The notes under the pieces were generated by a model that was not told the origin of the DNA, did not search any database, and saw only the letters and a list, made by a program, of their open reading frames with translations. The translations under genes and the position numbers were made by a program. DNA of 64,000 nucleotides from Rhyacichthys aspro (Eukaryota > Chordata > Actinopteri > Gobiiformes > Rhyacichthyidae): NCBI GenBank assembly GCA_036850595.1, contig CM072168.1, forward strand, positions 10,903,982 to 10,967,981, read 5' to 3'. Of the stretch, positions 1 to 11,360 are shown in pieces. The number at the start of each line of letters is the position of its first letter. Position 1 is the stretch's first letter.

Positions 1-1379
1 TGAAATGCTTTTCCTCGAGTGAAAAGCCTGGTATTGCAATGAAGAAAATTGAATAAATTTCACAAGATGTTGCTTTGACTAAGAATGGCCCTAGAGTGAT
101 TGCTGTCAGACTGTTTACAGGAGTTTACACTGACACCAGGCTTCATTGCTTTTAAAAGTCCTCGCCGCTGCTGGACACAAGCTTTAAATAGCCTTTTTGT
201 TTGTGCGTAATTGTGCGTAAAATGGGTCTCAGGCAAGGATCTCTGAAAAGCTGATGAGTGTACTGTAAACTGACATATATCTGTTGATCTAAACGGTTTA
301 TTCATTTCAGAGCCACAAATCAGTGAAACAGCCTGGCTGAATATTTAACGGAGGTGTGTGTGAGTGATGACCCACAGTTATTTGAGAATTTGATTTCAGA
401 GTATTTTGATTACAGTGGACGACGTGTGTGTGTAGACGTCACACCTGTTTTTTATACAAATCGAACGATTATTTACTTAAAATAAATTACGCCAATTAAT
501 GTTTAATATGGGAATGGAAAAGCTGTGTGCCACTAACAGTAAATTTAATTTGTGTATAAAGACAGTGTAGTTCCAAATTTGATCTGTTTAAATGTCTATT
601 TAATGAAGAAAAGAAGTATTGCTTTTACGTAGTTTAAATCATACTGTCAATTTCGTAAAATTATAAAAATATAATTACCTTGCAAAATGATATTTTTACA
701 CCAGTATACAATTCTAACATTTAGTATTCCTAAAAATCAAATGACTTAGTGTAGGTTTTAGATGTGTTCTTTTTTTGTTTAACCTTCAAAACTCTTACTG
801 GTTAAATACCTGAACTGAGGTATGACTGAGAAATGTTTTAGTCATAACTCACTTCACCTGTGATCGGCCAGGGTCAGGGGCAGGGCAATAATCATTTGAA
901 TTAACACGGAATTAACGTTTCTGTAATTTAATATCAGAGAGAAATGAACATGTAATGTTTTACGCGGGCTAACCTTTACCTCGGGCTTTGTGTCTTTCAG
1001 TGAATGACGAGAAACCTGTTTGTCACCTGAGAGGCTCACAGAATGAGAGCAATGACAGAAAATGATGATAATACGAGTGTATAAAGTAAATCTCAATCTA
1101 ACAAATGAATGGTCCTTTAAAAAAGAAGAGTAAGCCGAGGCACTGCTGGGCTTCATGAACTTGACCTGCTGCTCAGATGGACACACTCCTGACCGTGACT
1201 CATCAGATGTTATTTCAGTTCTAACACTCGGATGTTCAGGTGCGGCTCGTATTTAAAAACAGACCTTAAATAAAACCATGGTTTTCATGAGCATCAGACT
1301 TCACTACAGGCCTCTGTATTTTCACCAAATGCAAATGTGCAGTGGAATGTACTGCTTAAAATATCAATTCATCTCCAAA
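1..1379. other. AT-rich intergenic DNA
   Basis: No coding region, RNA gene or repeat family could be recognised here. Short open frames lack splice context and family resemblance. The stretch is AT-rich and CpG-poor. Confidence 0.6.
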
Positions 1380-2870
1380 ACAAAGTGATGCTGATTTAAA
1401 TTGGCCTCGCGGGAAGCGTGAGGTGCGCGTTCATGTGTACAAAAGCAGCAGAACAAAAGAGTGACATTCCTGAAGTCTGAGGAGAAGTGCATCCTGGGAC
1501 TGGTCTCTACACTACTCCACTGTCTGCTCGCGTGCGCATTTCCTTTTGCTCAGCTGATGCGGAGAGGCGCGGATTAACGGTGAAAGCGCGAGAGGCGGAG
1601 CGCGTCACGCGCATCGCGGCCCAAAAGACGCTCGTTCTGCCAAATTTACCCCGAACAAATGGCACCTCGAGGTGACACTGGCTAAGTGCGTGCTGTATAA
1701 AAGCACTGTCATCGTGTGCACGTGTGTGTGCGCGCGAGTGTGCAGCTGACCGGCCAATAAATCTCACCAGCGCGCGGGTCTCTTATCTTGTAGCCAGCGA
1801 TACGCGGTGCACGAGGCCATCAGCGGCGCGCACTGCTGCTGTAAAGCCCCGATCCCTTGCACTGCTGTCCTAAATGGGGATAATTAGCGTCACTTTATCA
1901 CGCCTCTGCATATTTCCTCCTTGTGCTCCCTCCTCCTCCCAAAAAAATTACCAAGCTGCTTCTCGCGCGCCTCTGTCACAGAAGATTATGGAGACAGATT
2001 GCACAGAGCGAATGTGCCGAGCGAGATTAGCGCGGAATAGAGCAAGCAACGGGGCCAATGGATTCCTCGGAAGGGCCTTATCGTGCAATTACACGTTGAC
2101 ATGTTGAACAATCTTGCTGCCTCTTAATCCTGCCTATCTGCCCACAATGCACCACTGCACGGCGCTGCACCGCAACCAGCTCACCACAAATTAATTCATT
2201 TTCAAACTTTTCCCAGCTTCACCAACGCTTCCCTGATTTTTAGTTTTATTTCCCAGAGTTCTCTCTTGTCGGAAGTGACAAGAGGTGAGAGACTAATACA
2301 AACAGATTGTTTGGCCCAAATAAGCTCAGAGTCTATCTCGACCTGAAATATCTCCAGTCGGAATGTTCAGTTCGGAGTTGAGCGTGTTCCATGTGCTCCC
2401 TCCTCTGCCTCGCGTCTGGCGCTGGACGGGGCCTGTGTGGGACTGATTGTGGAGCGCCACTGTAGGAATTTGGCAGCGGCCGCGGTTTGGAGAGGAGCCC
2501 CACGCTGAGCCCCATTCAACGGCCAGCGCGCTGTGAGGTTGGGAAGTTTCACTCAGCCGAACACAACTCAATGGCCCGCCACAAAGGCGATTACAAGCCC
2601 CAGCGCATTCCTGTGTAGAGGGACCTGGGAGCCGTGCAGGTGCGAGGCCCGAGCCGTCAGAGCCGCGAGAAAACACGAGTGACGGGACAGTGAGCGGGAC
2701 CACACAAAACCAGCAGCGCCACAGGAGGCTGGAGAGGGGAGACGGGAAGAATGGGGCTGGAGAAGACGAGGGTCTGGGGGCGTGAAGGACTGCCACCTCA
2801 CTGTCCATCAGCCTGAAAAGACAGACTCATGAGGCAGGATGAGGACCACATGAGGCCAGGGTCCTGTTTC
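1380..2870. promoter_or_regulatory. CpG-dense block, candidate promoter or enhancer
   Basis: CpG density rises sharply here, most strongly at about 1,545-1,870 and 2,400-2,700, in contrast to the AT-rich DNA on both sides. A TATAAAAG box sits at 1,696-1,703 and a CCAAT motif lies near 2,053. This could be the promoter of a non-coding RNA or a gene outside the window, or an enhancer of a developmental gene. In human the SOX1 region lies upstream of ATP11A on the same chromosome, which is compatible but not proof. The long open frames inside (for example on the minus strand at 2,326-2,808) match no family I know and probably reflect GC content. Confidence 0.45.
1696..1703 (+). promoter_or_regulatory. 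TATA box in CpG-dense block
   Basis: A perfect TATAAAAG lies in the GC-rich block. No downstream coding exon was identified, so any transcript would be non-coding or would splice to an exon I did not recognise. Confidence 0.3.
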
Positions 2871-5230
2871 CCACAAAACCTGTCTGTTACAATTATCAGT
2901 TTGGTTTAATTCAGTCCTTAGTCATCAGTTAATCACAAAAGAAAATCTCTGATATCATTAGATCTCATTGCTTAACCTGTGATTTCATTATTTACTGTAG
3001 CCAATCCTCTCATGACTATTTTATTTGCCTGAAAGTGCACCATTTTACTTAGAGCTCAGGGAACTTCTAGAAACATTCACATGATGTCTTTTATTGCCCA
3101 TAGTTATCAGTGTAGCTCTTAATTTTACATTGTGATTTGAGGACTGTTTGAACAATGGCAGGAGGTTAAACATACTGGAATACAGCTGTACCTTTGTGAA
3201 ATATTGTGTACATAATAGTCATTTTTTTGAATAACCTAAACTATGACAATTCCATGTATAGTGTAAAACAGGGTGGTTTTCACTGGCCATAGTTTGAAAC
3301 CTTTCCTGAGGACATCTCAAATGCATAGCACTTGCTCCGTGAGTATTTGTATTTACATTAATGTACATTAATGCACATTAACTGGGAATTGTGAGATTCC
3401 CTGCAACTATTTGATAAATGAGCTTTTCTGATCTGCTGTTTAACTGATTGTAAAGAATGGTTCTGTTTATTCATCTAATCAATGCATGAATTAACTGAGT
3501 GAAATAACTGGCCTTAAGAGATTAGCAGTTATACAATTGTGCAGGATTTTTTAGTTTCAAACATTAAATTGTGTTAACAGCGGTCAGCACCTAGAAACAT
3601 CTTCTATGCATTACACTGGTTCAGATGTTGTCCGTCACAAATATATGAATTCAATTTAGTCTATACCAGCCGCTCTTCTCTTCAAAGGTTTAGCAAACTG
3701 TTTCCTTTTGGTTCTGTGATTAGTGATGATACTAATGAAAAAAACACTGCCTAGACACATTTTTTCTCAAACACCTGTCTTTGGTGTCAGAAGGTATTTT
3801 GTTTATCCAGCGACATTTGTGCTGATGTTCTGGTGGAAAGTTGGGGCATTAGCTGCTGCTATTTGTCTTTGAGATTTAGTTTATAATAGAAACATAATTT
3901 ACAGGAAATGGTTGCTTTGGAAACAAACTGTTTATTCACTCAAGATGTGGAGCTTTGCTCCGGCTATTCTACATGTGAGAGCACCATTAAAGGAAAATGA
4001 CTGGCTTTTATAGCTTGGGTTTTACATCTGTAGTTATTATGCAGTTATTATCCTCATTTATCGTACAGTTGCACTTATCAAAGCAATTACTATGATCCTG
4101 CAACAGCACTAAAATAGGCCTTACGAATGTAGAAAAGGCCAAAAAAAGACACAAGCTAAACAAAAATATGACTTTATTTTAGCTTTAACATTACTCAAAC
4201 TCTGTTGCAGCTGATTTATTAATAAAATAATTTGAGTGAAACAGTTATTATATCAGTTTTTATTTTGAATAGTAATTGGTTTAGCTAACCTCATACAATG
4301 AGTCACATGACTAAATATTTTTAAATGCTTCTTATCAAAAAGCAATAGATTTCATGGTTAACATGGTTTTAAGAAATTCATTGAGTAACAGTTGAACATC
4401 AACCAACATAATTTTCTCAACTCAGTTTTGTGCGGTGAAAAGTAAGTAAGTACAACTATAAACCATTTGGGCATTTGTATTTTCAACCCTTCTTTCTAAA
4501 CAACAATACAAACTTTAAAGACTGTAGTGGAGCAAATGCCAGTTTGAACTAATCTGGGAAAACTCTGTTTTTTATGTTTTTGCATCCACTCCATTGTCTC
4601 TACTAAGTTCGCTGTGTGTCATCACATAATGACAATAAAAGCTTCTGTTTCTGATTTTGTCCGTGTCTACTCAGTAATAGTCTCCTGCTCCCTAAGTTGA
4701 CTTTTAACATTGTTTATAATCATTTCTGTTTCATTTCTTTCTTGTGCCAGAGGCCAACTGTGGCATTTGCTCACTGTCCACCTAGGGGTACGAAGTGACT
4801 GAACAACAACATATTTCTACTCTTTTTCAAACACAGAGACATTTTCAGCCTAATTTGATGACTGTTATTTCCATCCATTTAACAACAATATTTCAGAATA
4901 TTTGAAACTATAAATACTAGAAGTACATTTGTACGCCAACTGAAAGCAAAGAGGAGAGGTTGTGAATTTCTTAATATTTTGAGAACTGACAAAAATAGTT
5001 TTCAAGTAAAGGCACTTAATACTTTCATTACCTTGGCTCCTTTGTTTTTTCCATCTCAAATACACTCAAGTGCATTACCATTAGTGACAATGTGCAGTTA
5101 AATGCTTGAAAAACAGCTAAAAACAGTGGAATTCTGACCTGATACACAGTTCCTTTGGAGGGATGTACAGTTTTCTCTGACACTCACTGGATGCACCTGC
5201 AGCAGCCTCTATCACGGCCCGAGATGCGCT
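2871..5230. other. AT-rich intergenic DNA
   Basis: I see no gene, RNA gene or clear mobile element in this stretch. It is CpG-poor apart from a few isolated sites. Confidence 0.55.
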
Positions 5231-5690
5231 CAAAGCCACTAGATGCTCTAAAGACTCTGTGTGTCTGTGGCAGGTGATAATTCTCCCAGCAGCCACCATG
5301 GGGTTAATGAGGGGTCAAAAAGTGCAGATAAGAAACAGCAGTTTTACGGCGCTTCCTGCAACCTGCAGTGTCCTGATAGCTGTTTGAACCGCGTGACCTT
5401 TGACCTCTGCCGGGTCAAGTGATCAGCAAACCAGGTCGTTTAGATGGGCCCGATTGGAGCGGATGTGTAAGTCACGGCTGTTTGTCCGAGGGCTTGAGAT
5501 GAATCTGTCTTGATGATTGTAAGCTTCTCAATTTGTTTCCAGAGCCATTAAACATTAGACAGCTATCAGACTGTGGGACACATTGGATTCATTTGTAATT
5601 GAATGATAACCTTGTGGCTGTTAGGTAATCAGCCGTTTGGACCACCCACCAATGTTTGCATTGACATGATTCAACGCGCCGTTTTACTTG
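5231..5690. promoter_or_regulatory. Enhancer-like block with DR1 site
   Basis: This block is richer in GC and in transcription-factor-like words than its flanks. It holds a perfect DR1 site at 5,394-5,406 and homeodomain-type ATTA words further right. It lacks a coding frame. Function as an enhancer is an inference from composition. Confidence 0.35.
5394..5406 (-). promoter_or_regulatory. DR1 nuclear receptor site
   Basis: The sequence TGACCTTTGACCT is a perfect direct repeat of the nuclear receptor half-site with one spacer base, the class bound by HNF4, RXR heterodimers and COUP-TF. Read on the minus strand it is AGGTCAAAGGTCA. Confidence 0.45.
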
Positions 5691-6710
5691 AAATAATACG
5701 TTAATAGTCATTTATTGATATAGTCTTTTTAAATGTATGCATTGCAAACAAAATGAATGCAACAAAATGAAAGAGATTAAGAGACCACTGCTGAGGCTGG
5801 TGTGTCTCAGTGGGAACTTAATTAAACTGTTAACTATTACTTAATGTATAAACTATTGAAGTCTTGGTATGTATAGCTAATGTTTGATATGCCTCTGCCT
5901 GCATTTGTATGATAGGAATATGTTTAAATTCTTCTGTGCTTAATGAAACAACACGCATGAAAATCTCGTGATGAATTTTCAAACAAAAACAGGTATAAAA
6001 ACTGGTTTCTGATGTCCATCTTGAATTTGTTCTGATGAAGGCCTAAGGGCTTAGATGATCATTAAGGCTTTTAAAAATTTGTAACCTTTTTTATGCCTCA
6101 GTTCTGCTTTTTAGATATTTGAGAGTGATCCCTAAACTGAGGAGCACCAAAAAGACATCATTCAGCACACCTTTTATATCCAAGCAGCACTTCTGCATGC
6201 CATAGTTTGGTTGTTTTCCTTTCCTCCTTAGTTTTCAGTGCTCCATAAACTGATCACTGTAGACTACAAAGGCAATCATCAAAGGCTATGTTCACACCAG
6301 CTTTAAAGCACTTGATTTAAATTCTATAATTTAAATGCCCTTTAGTAGCACATTACAATTACAATACATAATTAAAACTCATTATGGTGTTACTGAAATG
6401 CTTCTCTTCAGGTCCAAGATCAGCTCCGACACAATCTCATATATTAGTTGTGTAATCTGTAATAGTAAGTATTGTAAGCACCCAAAATAAAAATATTAGA
6501 TCCAAGTTATTTTAATTACCGTGTGAATAAAAACTCAGACAAAGTTGTGAGCCAATACAAACTGAGAGCCGGGTTAGCGCCTAATAATGCCAAAGAGTTG
6601 TTTCGCCCATGACTATAAAGATTAGAAATGTTTCTCCATTGTGTTGTGTCTTTCTTTATCCACTTTTGACATTTGATAGCCCAATAAATCAATATCTTCT
6701 GTCTGTGCAT
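5691..6710. other. AT-rich intergenic DNA
   Basis: Nothing recognisable was found. The open frames are short and have no family resemblance. Confidence 0.5.
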
Positions 6711-7080
6711 CTCCCCCTGTCCCTCTCCTGCAGCAAAGTGTCCGTCACAGATCTCACCAGTGGACATGGATCGCCGAGGGGCCTATGATTAACAGATAGC
6801 GCCTCATCTCGTCTGCTGGCAAGCCATCATTACGACGAGCGCCCGAAGAGATGCTGCTGCTACTGCTGCAGCCGTGGGCCAAAAAAAGACCTTTTGGAAA
6901 ATGTCAGCGCCAGTCAGAGCCCCAAATTTACTCCATTCACTCTTCCCTTTGTGTCCTTCTGTAAACCCCTTAATTACCCCCACACCTTTCTCCTATCGCC
7001 GTATGTTTGTCTGAAAGTGGAGTGTCCCATTTCGGCGAGGATATTTTATTGTCTTATGCCCGAGGATCAGTGGTAACAAA
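6711..7080. promoter_or_regulatory. GC-richer block, candidate non-coding element
   Basis: Composition changes to a mixed, CpG-containing sequence between AT-rich flanks, with a run of CTG-like triplets near 6,851-6,872. The block ends before an A-rich tract at about 7,111-7,139. No coding frame is supported. It resembles the conserved non-coding elements common upstream of developmental genes, but conservation cannot be tested here. Confidence 0.25.
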
Positions 7081-7110
7081 AACAGACCAGGCGTTTTACT
7101 CATCTCAGCA

Positions 7111-7139
7111 ATAAAAAAAGAAAAAAGAAAAAAAAAAGG
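7111..7139. repeat. A-rich simple repeat
   Basis: This is a short purine tract of A runs broken by single G bases. Confidence 0.6.
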
Positions 7140-9125
7140 AGAAACAGGCAGCAGCCCCCCTTCCCCCGATTCACTTGAGCCAGCTTCACTGTCTTAATAC
7201 TCTTAGTCCCTCAGTTGGCATGTTTTCCAAGAATCCACCGCATTTTCAGATTTGTGCAATCTGTCGAAATGCCTGTAATGAATATTTGGATGGCACTGAG
7301 TGTATTTATTTATGTTTGACCAATCCTTAAACAAAGACCAAAGCATCACTAGAGATACTTATACATTTTGGAAATTTAATACTCTTTCTGGGATCTTTTA
7401 ATGTTTCATCTAATTTTTGCAGGACTACATCTTTAAAATGTCAATTGCATTAGTGCCTTCGATTGAATGTTATTTTAACTCCATAGAAATAAACTCCTGC
7501 CTTAAACATTTTTTTTTTCTCCAGACGCACAGTTATTTTCAAGAGCATTTACAAAGTGATAGAAGTTCCTCTGACTTTTTCTATATATTTTAAACCATGT
7601 CACATTTTCAAGGCCTCAATACGCCCTCAATTATTTTAGCATTGCCCTTAAGTAATTGATTTTGGAGAGTGAAAGAGTGGGAGAAGGAGGAGGGGGCAAA
7701 CTGTGGCAATGTGTGAAAACTGGAAAATAACTGATGGCATAATTGCTATGAGTGTGGTAACCTCACTTTATTGATTGTGTTTTTGCAGCTACACTTTTGT
7801 CTAAAGTCAAAGTTGGATTCCATTATAACATAAGTCATTTCGCTGCTTTTGTGACGAGGTTTATTTCATTCTCAATCATTGACAGGTGTGTACCAGCCAC
7901 ACAAAGGCAGCTTGTGTTAAGGTACATACAGAACATGTACTGGGCCCAGATAATGAGCATCTCAGGTGACTACATGCAGTGATTACCAGGTTGCTGCTGT
8001 TATAGGAACTATATCACATAAGCGCCCACTCCCCCTCGCTGCGCATGCATTCAAACAAACACGCTCGCTCCTGAGAGATCCTTGGTTATCACACCCTTCC
8101 AGATTGTTCTGAACTACTTATGGAAAACGCACACACGTCTCAAGATGTGGCCACTCTTGCCAATATGAGCCCAGCGTTAAGAACAGTTGTTGTCGTTGTC
8201 GTCATGTGTTTTTTTTATTTATTTTTTTTTTAGCATCTCTAAATTCCTAGCGTTGCTAAGGTGCTTTGGGAGGGGATTAACAGAGGCTGGCGCCGATGAG
8301 CAAGCCTTGCAGATTTCCAACCGGCACGAGAAAGACAAAGAAACAGGGGAAAGAAGGAGGAATAACAGCAGAGGGTTAGACGACTGGGAGATGGTAGGAA
8401 GAGTTTATGTAAACATGGTCGGAGAGAGGTACAGAGGGTGCAAGGAATGAGGGCTAGGGCTACATTATGTCCATTACAGACCCAGTTTAACTTCTCATCT
8501 ATCTAAGGCTACCTTCACACCGCACTTGACAGCTGGTACTCTGTGAAAAGCAGCACACTTTGTCTTTACAAGATGGGAGTCTTAAATAACCATCAACATA
8601 ATTTTGATTTGATTATATTGATGACTTTCAAGCTTCATATTTTGAGATTGCACAGTGTTGCTTGAACCTGTAAAACTTGTGGCCTTCAGTTAGATATTTT
8701 CCACGTTAATTCCTCCCAAAAACTGTAACTCTAAAAAGGAGTTCATATTTTGTCTTTCCATAGCAACGTGGCCTAAGAGCAATTTATTATTATTTATTTG
8801 ACGGTCATTTTGCCAGTGTATTACCCTGAAGAAAACTATTTGATTAGATAGCACCAGTGATGTTTGACATTTTCTTCAGAAACTTCCCTTGTGACTTGAA
8901 TTAAATCCAAGACACCCAAGTGGAGTTTTTGTCTAAATTTTTTTTTCCAGTTTACTAAATTGATTTGGTTTGTTTAGTTAATTATAAGCTGACATTGGGA
9001 TCTGATTTAGTGAATAGGGATCATACCTGGACCACTTTCCCTTCTGTGGGAACATAGCCTCTACTAAACATTTCTGTATCCCATTTCTTTTCAAATTCTC
9101 TCCAGTCTTATTACTGCATTTCTTT
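7140..9125. other. Intergenic DNA
   Basis: No gene or repeat was recognised. Moderately GC-rich patches occur near 7,870-8,060 and 8,260-8,450 without splice structure. Confidence 0.45.
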
Positions 9126-9430
9126 ATTCCCCCAAGGCAACAGTGTGAGCGGCAGCCACTGTTGTCTCCCTTTCTCCCCCGTCACGACTTCAAACAGCGC
9201 CGGTGTTCAGGTCATATGTGCCCCGAGCAGAGCTGACTGTGCGTCTCAGGTGTACGTCTCCCAGAGTGTCCTTGATGACACTCTCTCCCTTTCTTCCACT
9301 TTCTGCTTTTTAATTAGCTGCAGCGAGCGGCGCAGGAAGCTAAGCCACATTTATCCATTATCAGCTCCTTCCTACTGTAAGCTACCAAGGCTTTTCATAT
9401 TTGTGGAAAAGAAAACAAACTGAATGGACA
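9126..9430. promoter_or_regulatory. Candidate non-coding regulatory element
   Basis: A block of mixed composition with an uninterrupted, repeat-poor sequence includes a TAATTAGC homeodomain core (about 9,311-9,318) followed at once by a CpG-rich stretch. The open frame across it (9,145-9,423) has no family resemblance. I read it as a possible conserved non-coding element. Confidence 0.25.
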
Positions 9431-10980
9431 CAAGGGTAAGAGCTGCTGGGTTTGGTTGTCACTAAATCCCTTTAACTCCCAGCTTTAGACTTGCCCTCAA
9501 AAGTTACACCTTCCATATGTAAACATAATATCTTAAATTGACTAAACAAATTTGGAATGATTGGACATTACTGAGATTCATCCACACGTTCTCTGTGTGG
9601 GGTTTAACTTAAGGACAGTTATGACCTCAGATGACTTTTGAATGAGCTGTACCTTAGTCACATGTAAAATTCATGTGATTCGTGATTCAGGAAGCTGCTC
9701 ATCCTCACTGGGAAAAGTTTTCTTTTGCATTTTATTGTTCTGATGGACGCTTTTTGTTGCTCTCACATGTGAACCAGTTTGTTTGGTTTTTAGCCATAAG
9801 CTAATTACAAATAACAATTAGCCATAACAAGAAAACTAATGGCAGTGCACTGTATACAGTAAATGGCATAAATTAAAGGAGCCATTAACCTGCAGTAAAT
9901 CCGATGGCATGTTGTGAGAGTGAAATCTCTATTAGTGAAAGAAGGCGCACCACAGGACACAGTCCACATGCTTTTCTTTGTATCCTCTCCTCGGGCTCAG
10001 CTTCTCAGGTGGAGTGTAACTAGATGCGGCCTGTTTTTGGAATACAAGGCACTTGACCAAAAGCCAGCAGTGCTCCTCCCTTCCCTCCCCTTCCCTCCCC
10101 TCTCCTTACCCTACCTGGCTCAAGTTACCCCCCCCCCATCTCCTTGAATGGTGGCAGGTATAGTCCAGCCTGCACTGCTGTCTGCAGACACTGAAAAGCG
10201 TGTGTCTGGATGTTTGTACTGCGCTCAGACAGGTGTTTGTGACGCTGTTCGGCCTCGGCAGCCGGGCTCCTGTAACTCACCTCGACTAATGCGACTGCTT
10301 TGGCCGAAGGTACAGAGGTAGCTATCTTTCAACAAGCACTGATCCCTCCGAAGTACTCATCTCATCAGGCTGGATGGGCGCTTCACTGCTGCTGGGGTCA
10401 AGCAAACCCAACCCCAGGGTCAAGCAGCTAATTACAGAGCCCTGTGTCCTCTGTCTCTGTCAGCGCTGGGGGGGGGTTGAAAAAAATATTGACTTTGACA
10501 TCGAAAGGTCAACTGTGAGTGTAACTAACCTTTCCCTGTCTGTTCTGTAAAGAGGGGAGTGTGGGGCTGTGGTTGGCTACGTCTTGTGCCACCTTTCCTA
10601 GGTTTTTGAGACAGACACTACTCTGGACTAGGTCTGTACTCATGTGGACTTTTGTATCAGCCGCTATGTGAACCTGTGACCGTTTCTTAGCTGCACTTAC
10701 TCAAAAACAGTTGCAAGTTTATTCGATTTTTTTATAACACGTCTAACAGGCTGAAGTTTATAGGTCAAAAAGCCAAACAAGCACTGGTGTCTTTATACTG
10801 TTTAGTAAAGTCAGAATATTCAGTCACATTTCTTGGCTCCTTTTTTAGATTATTATTACAAATCCTCGGCATGAAAAACTTCATACACACGTAGCTTGTT
10901 TGCTTTCTGTCGCTCATAGTCCTTTTAGACACCAATGGGTGGGGGACTCTAATGGGTTTCGACATGAGAGACGTTTATTG
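9431..10980. other. Intergenic DNA
   Basis: There is no supported gene. A pyrimidine-rich C/T tract lies at about 10,077-10,143. Confidence 0.45.
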
Positions 10981-11360
10981 TTTGTGATTATCTCCGTTCT
11001 GACCTGACTGTGGCCAACTGTATTTCAAGGCACAATCCAAATCAGCAGAACATTGCATTAGTCGGCAGGTTCATTAATCACGAATGCGAGAGCTTCTTAG
11101 CCAACATGGGAAATTAATCAGAAAAGGGGACATTAATCACATGCATGAACAGCAGTAGTTACACCTGTGACAATGCCATCTGATTTAAACGTGTTACTCA
11201 GACTGTGTTAATGATGCCACCCAGGGCCAAGTAAAGCAACCTCTTAGTGTTCCCTGAAACAATAATGCACTAACTATCAAGCAATTTTCTTACATGTAGT
11301 CAAGGAGTGCAGGGAGCCGTGTTGCGCTTGGGTCAGTGGGTGTTGCAGCAATTACCAGGT
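10981..11360. promoter_or_regulatory. Enhancer-like block with three ATTAATCA sites
   Basis: Three identical ATTAATCA words occur at 11,073-11,080, 11,113-11,120 and 11,132-11,139. Their reverse complement, TGATTAAT, fits the PBX-HOX composite pattern TGATNNAT. The block is repeat-poor and non-coding. I infer a homeodomain-responsive enhancer, possibly for a gene outside the window. Confidence 0.4.

Noticed and set aside
2326..2808. Minus-strand open frame of 160 codons with ATG
   Set aside because: It lies in CpG-rich DNA where stops are rare, its composition is Pro/Ser-rich without domain pattern, and two other frames overlap it. No family resemblance.
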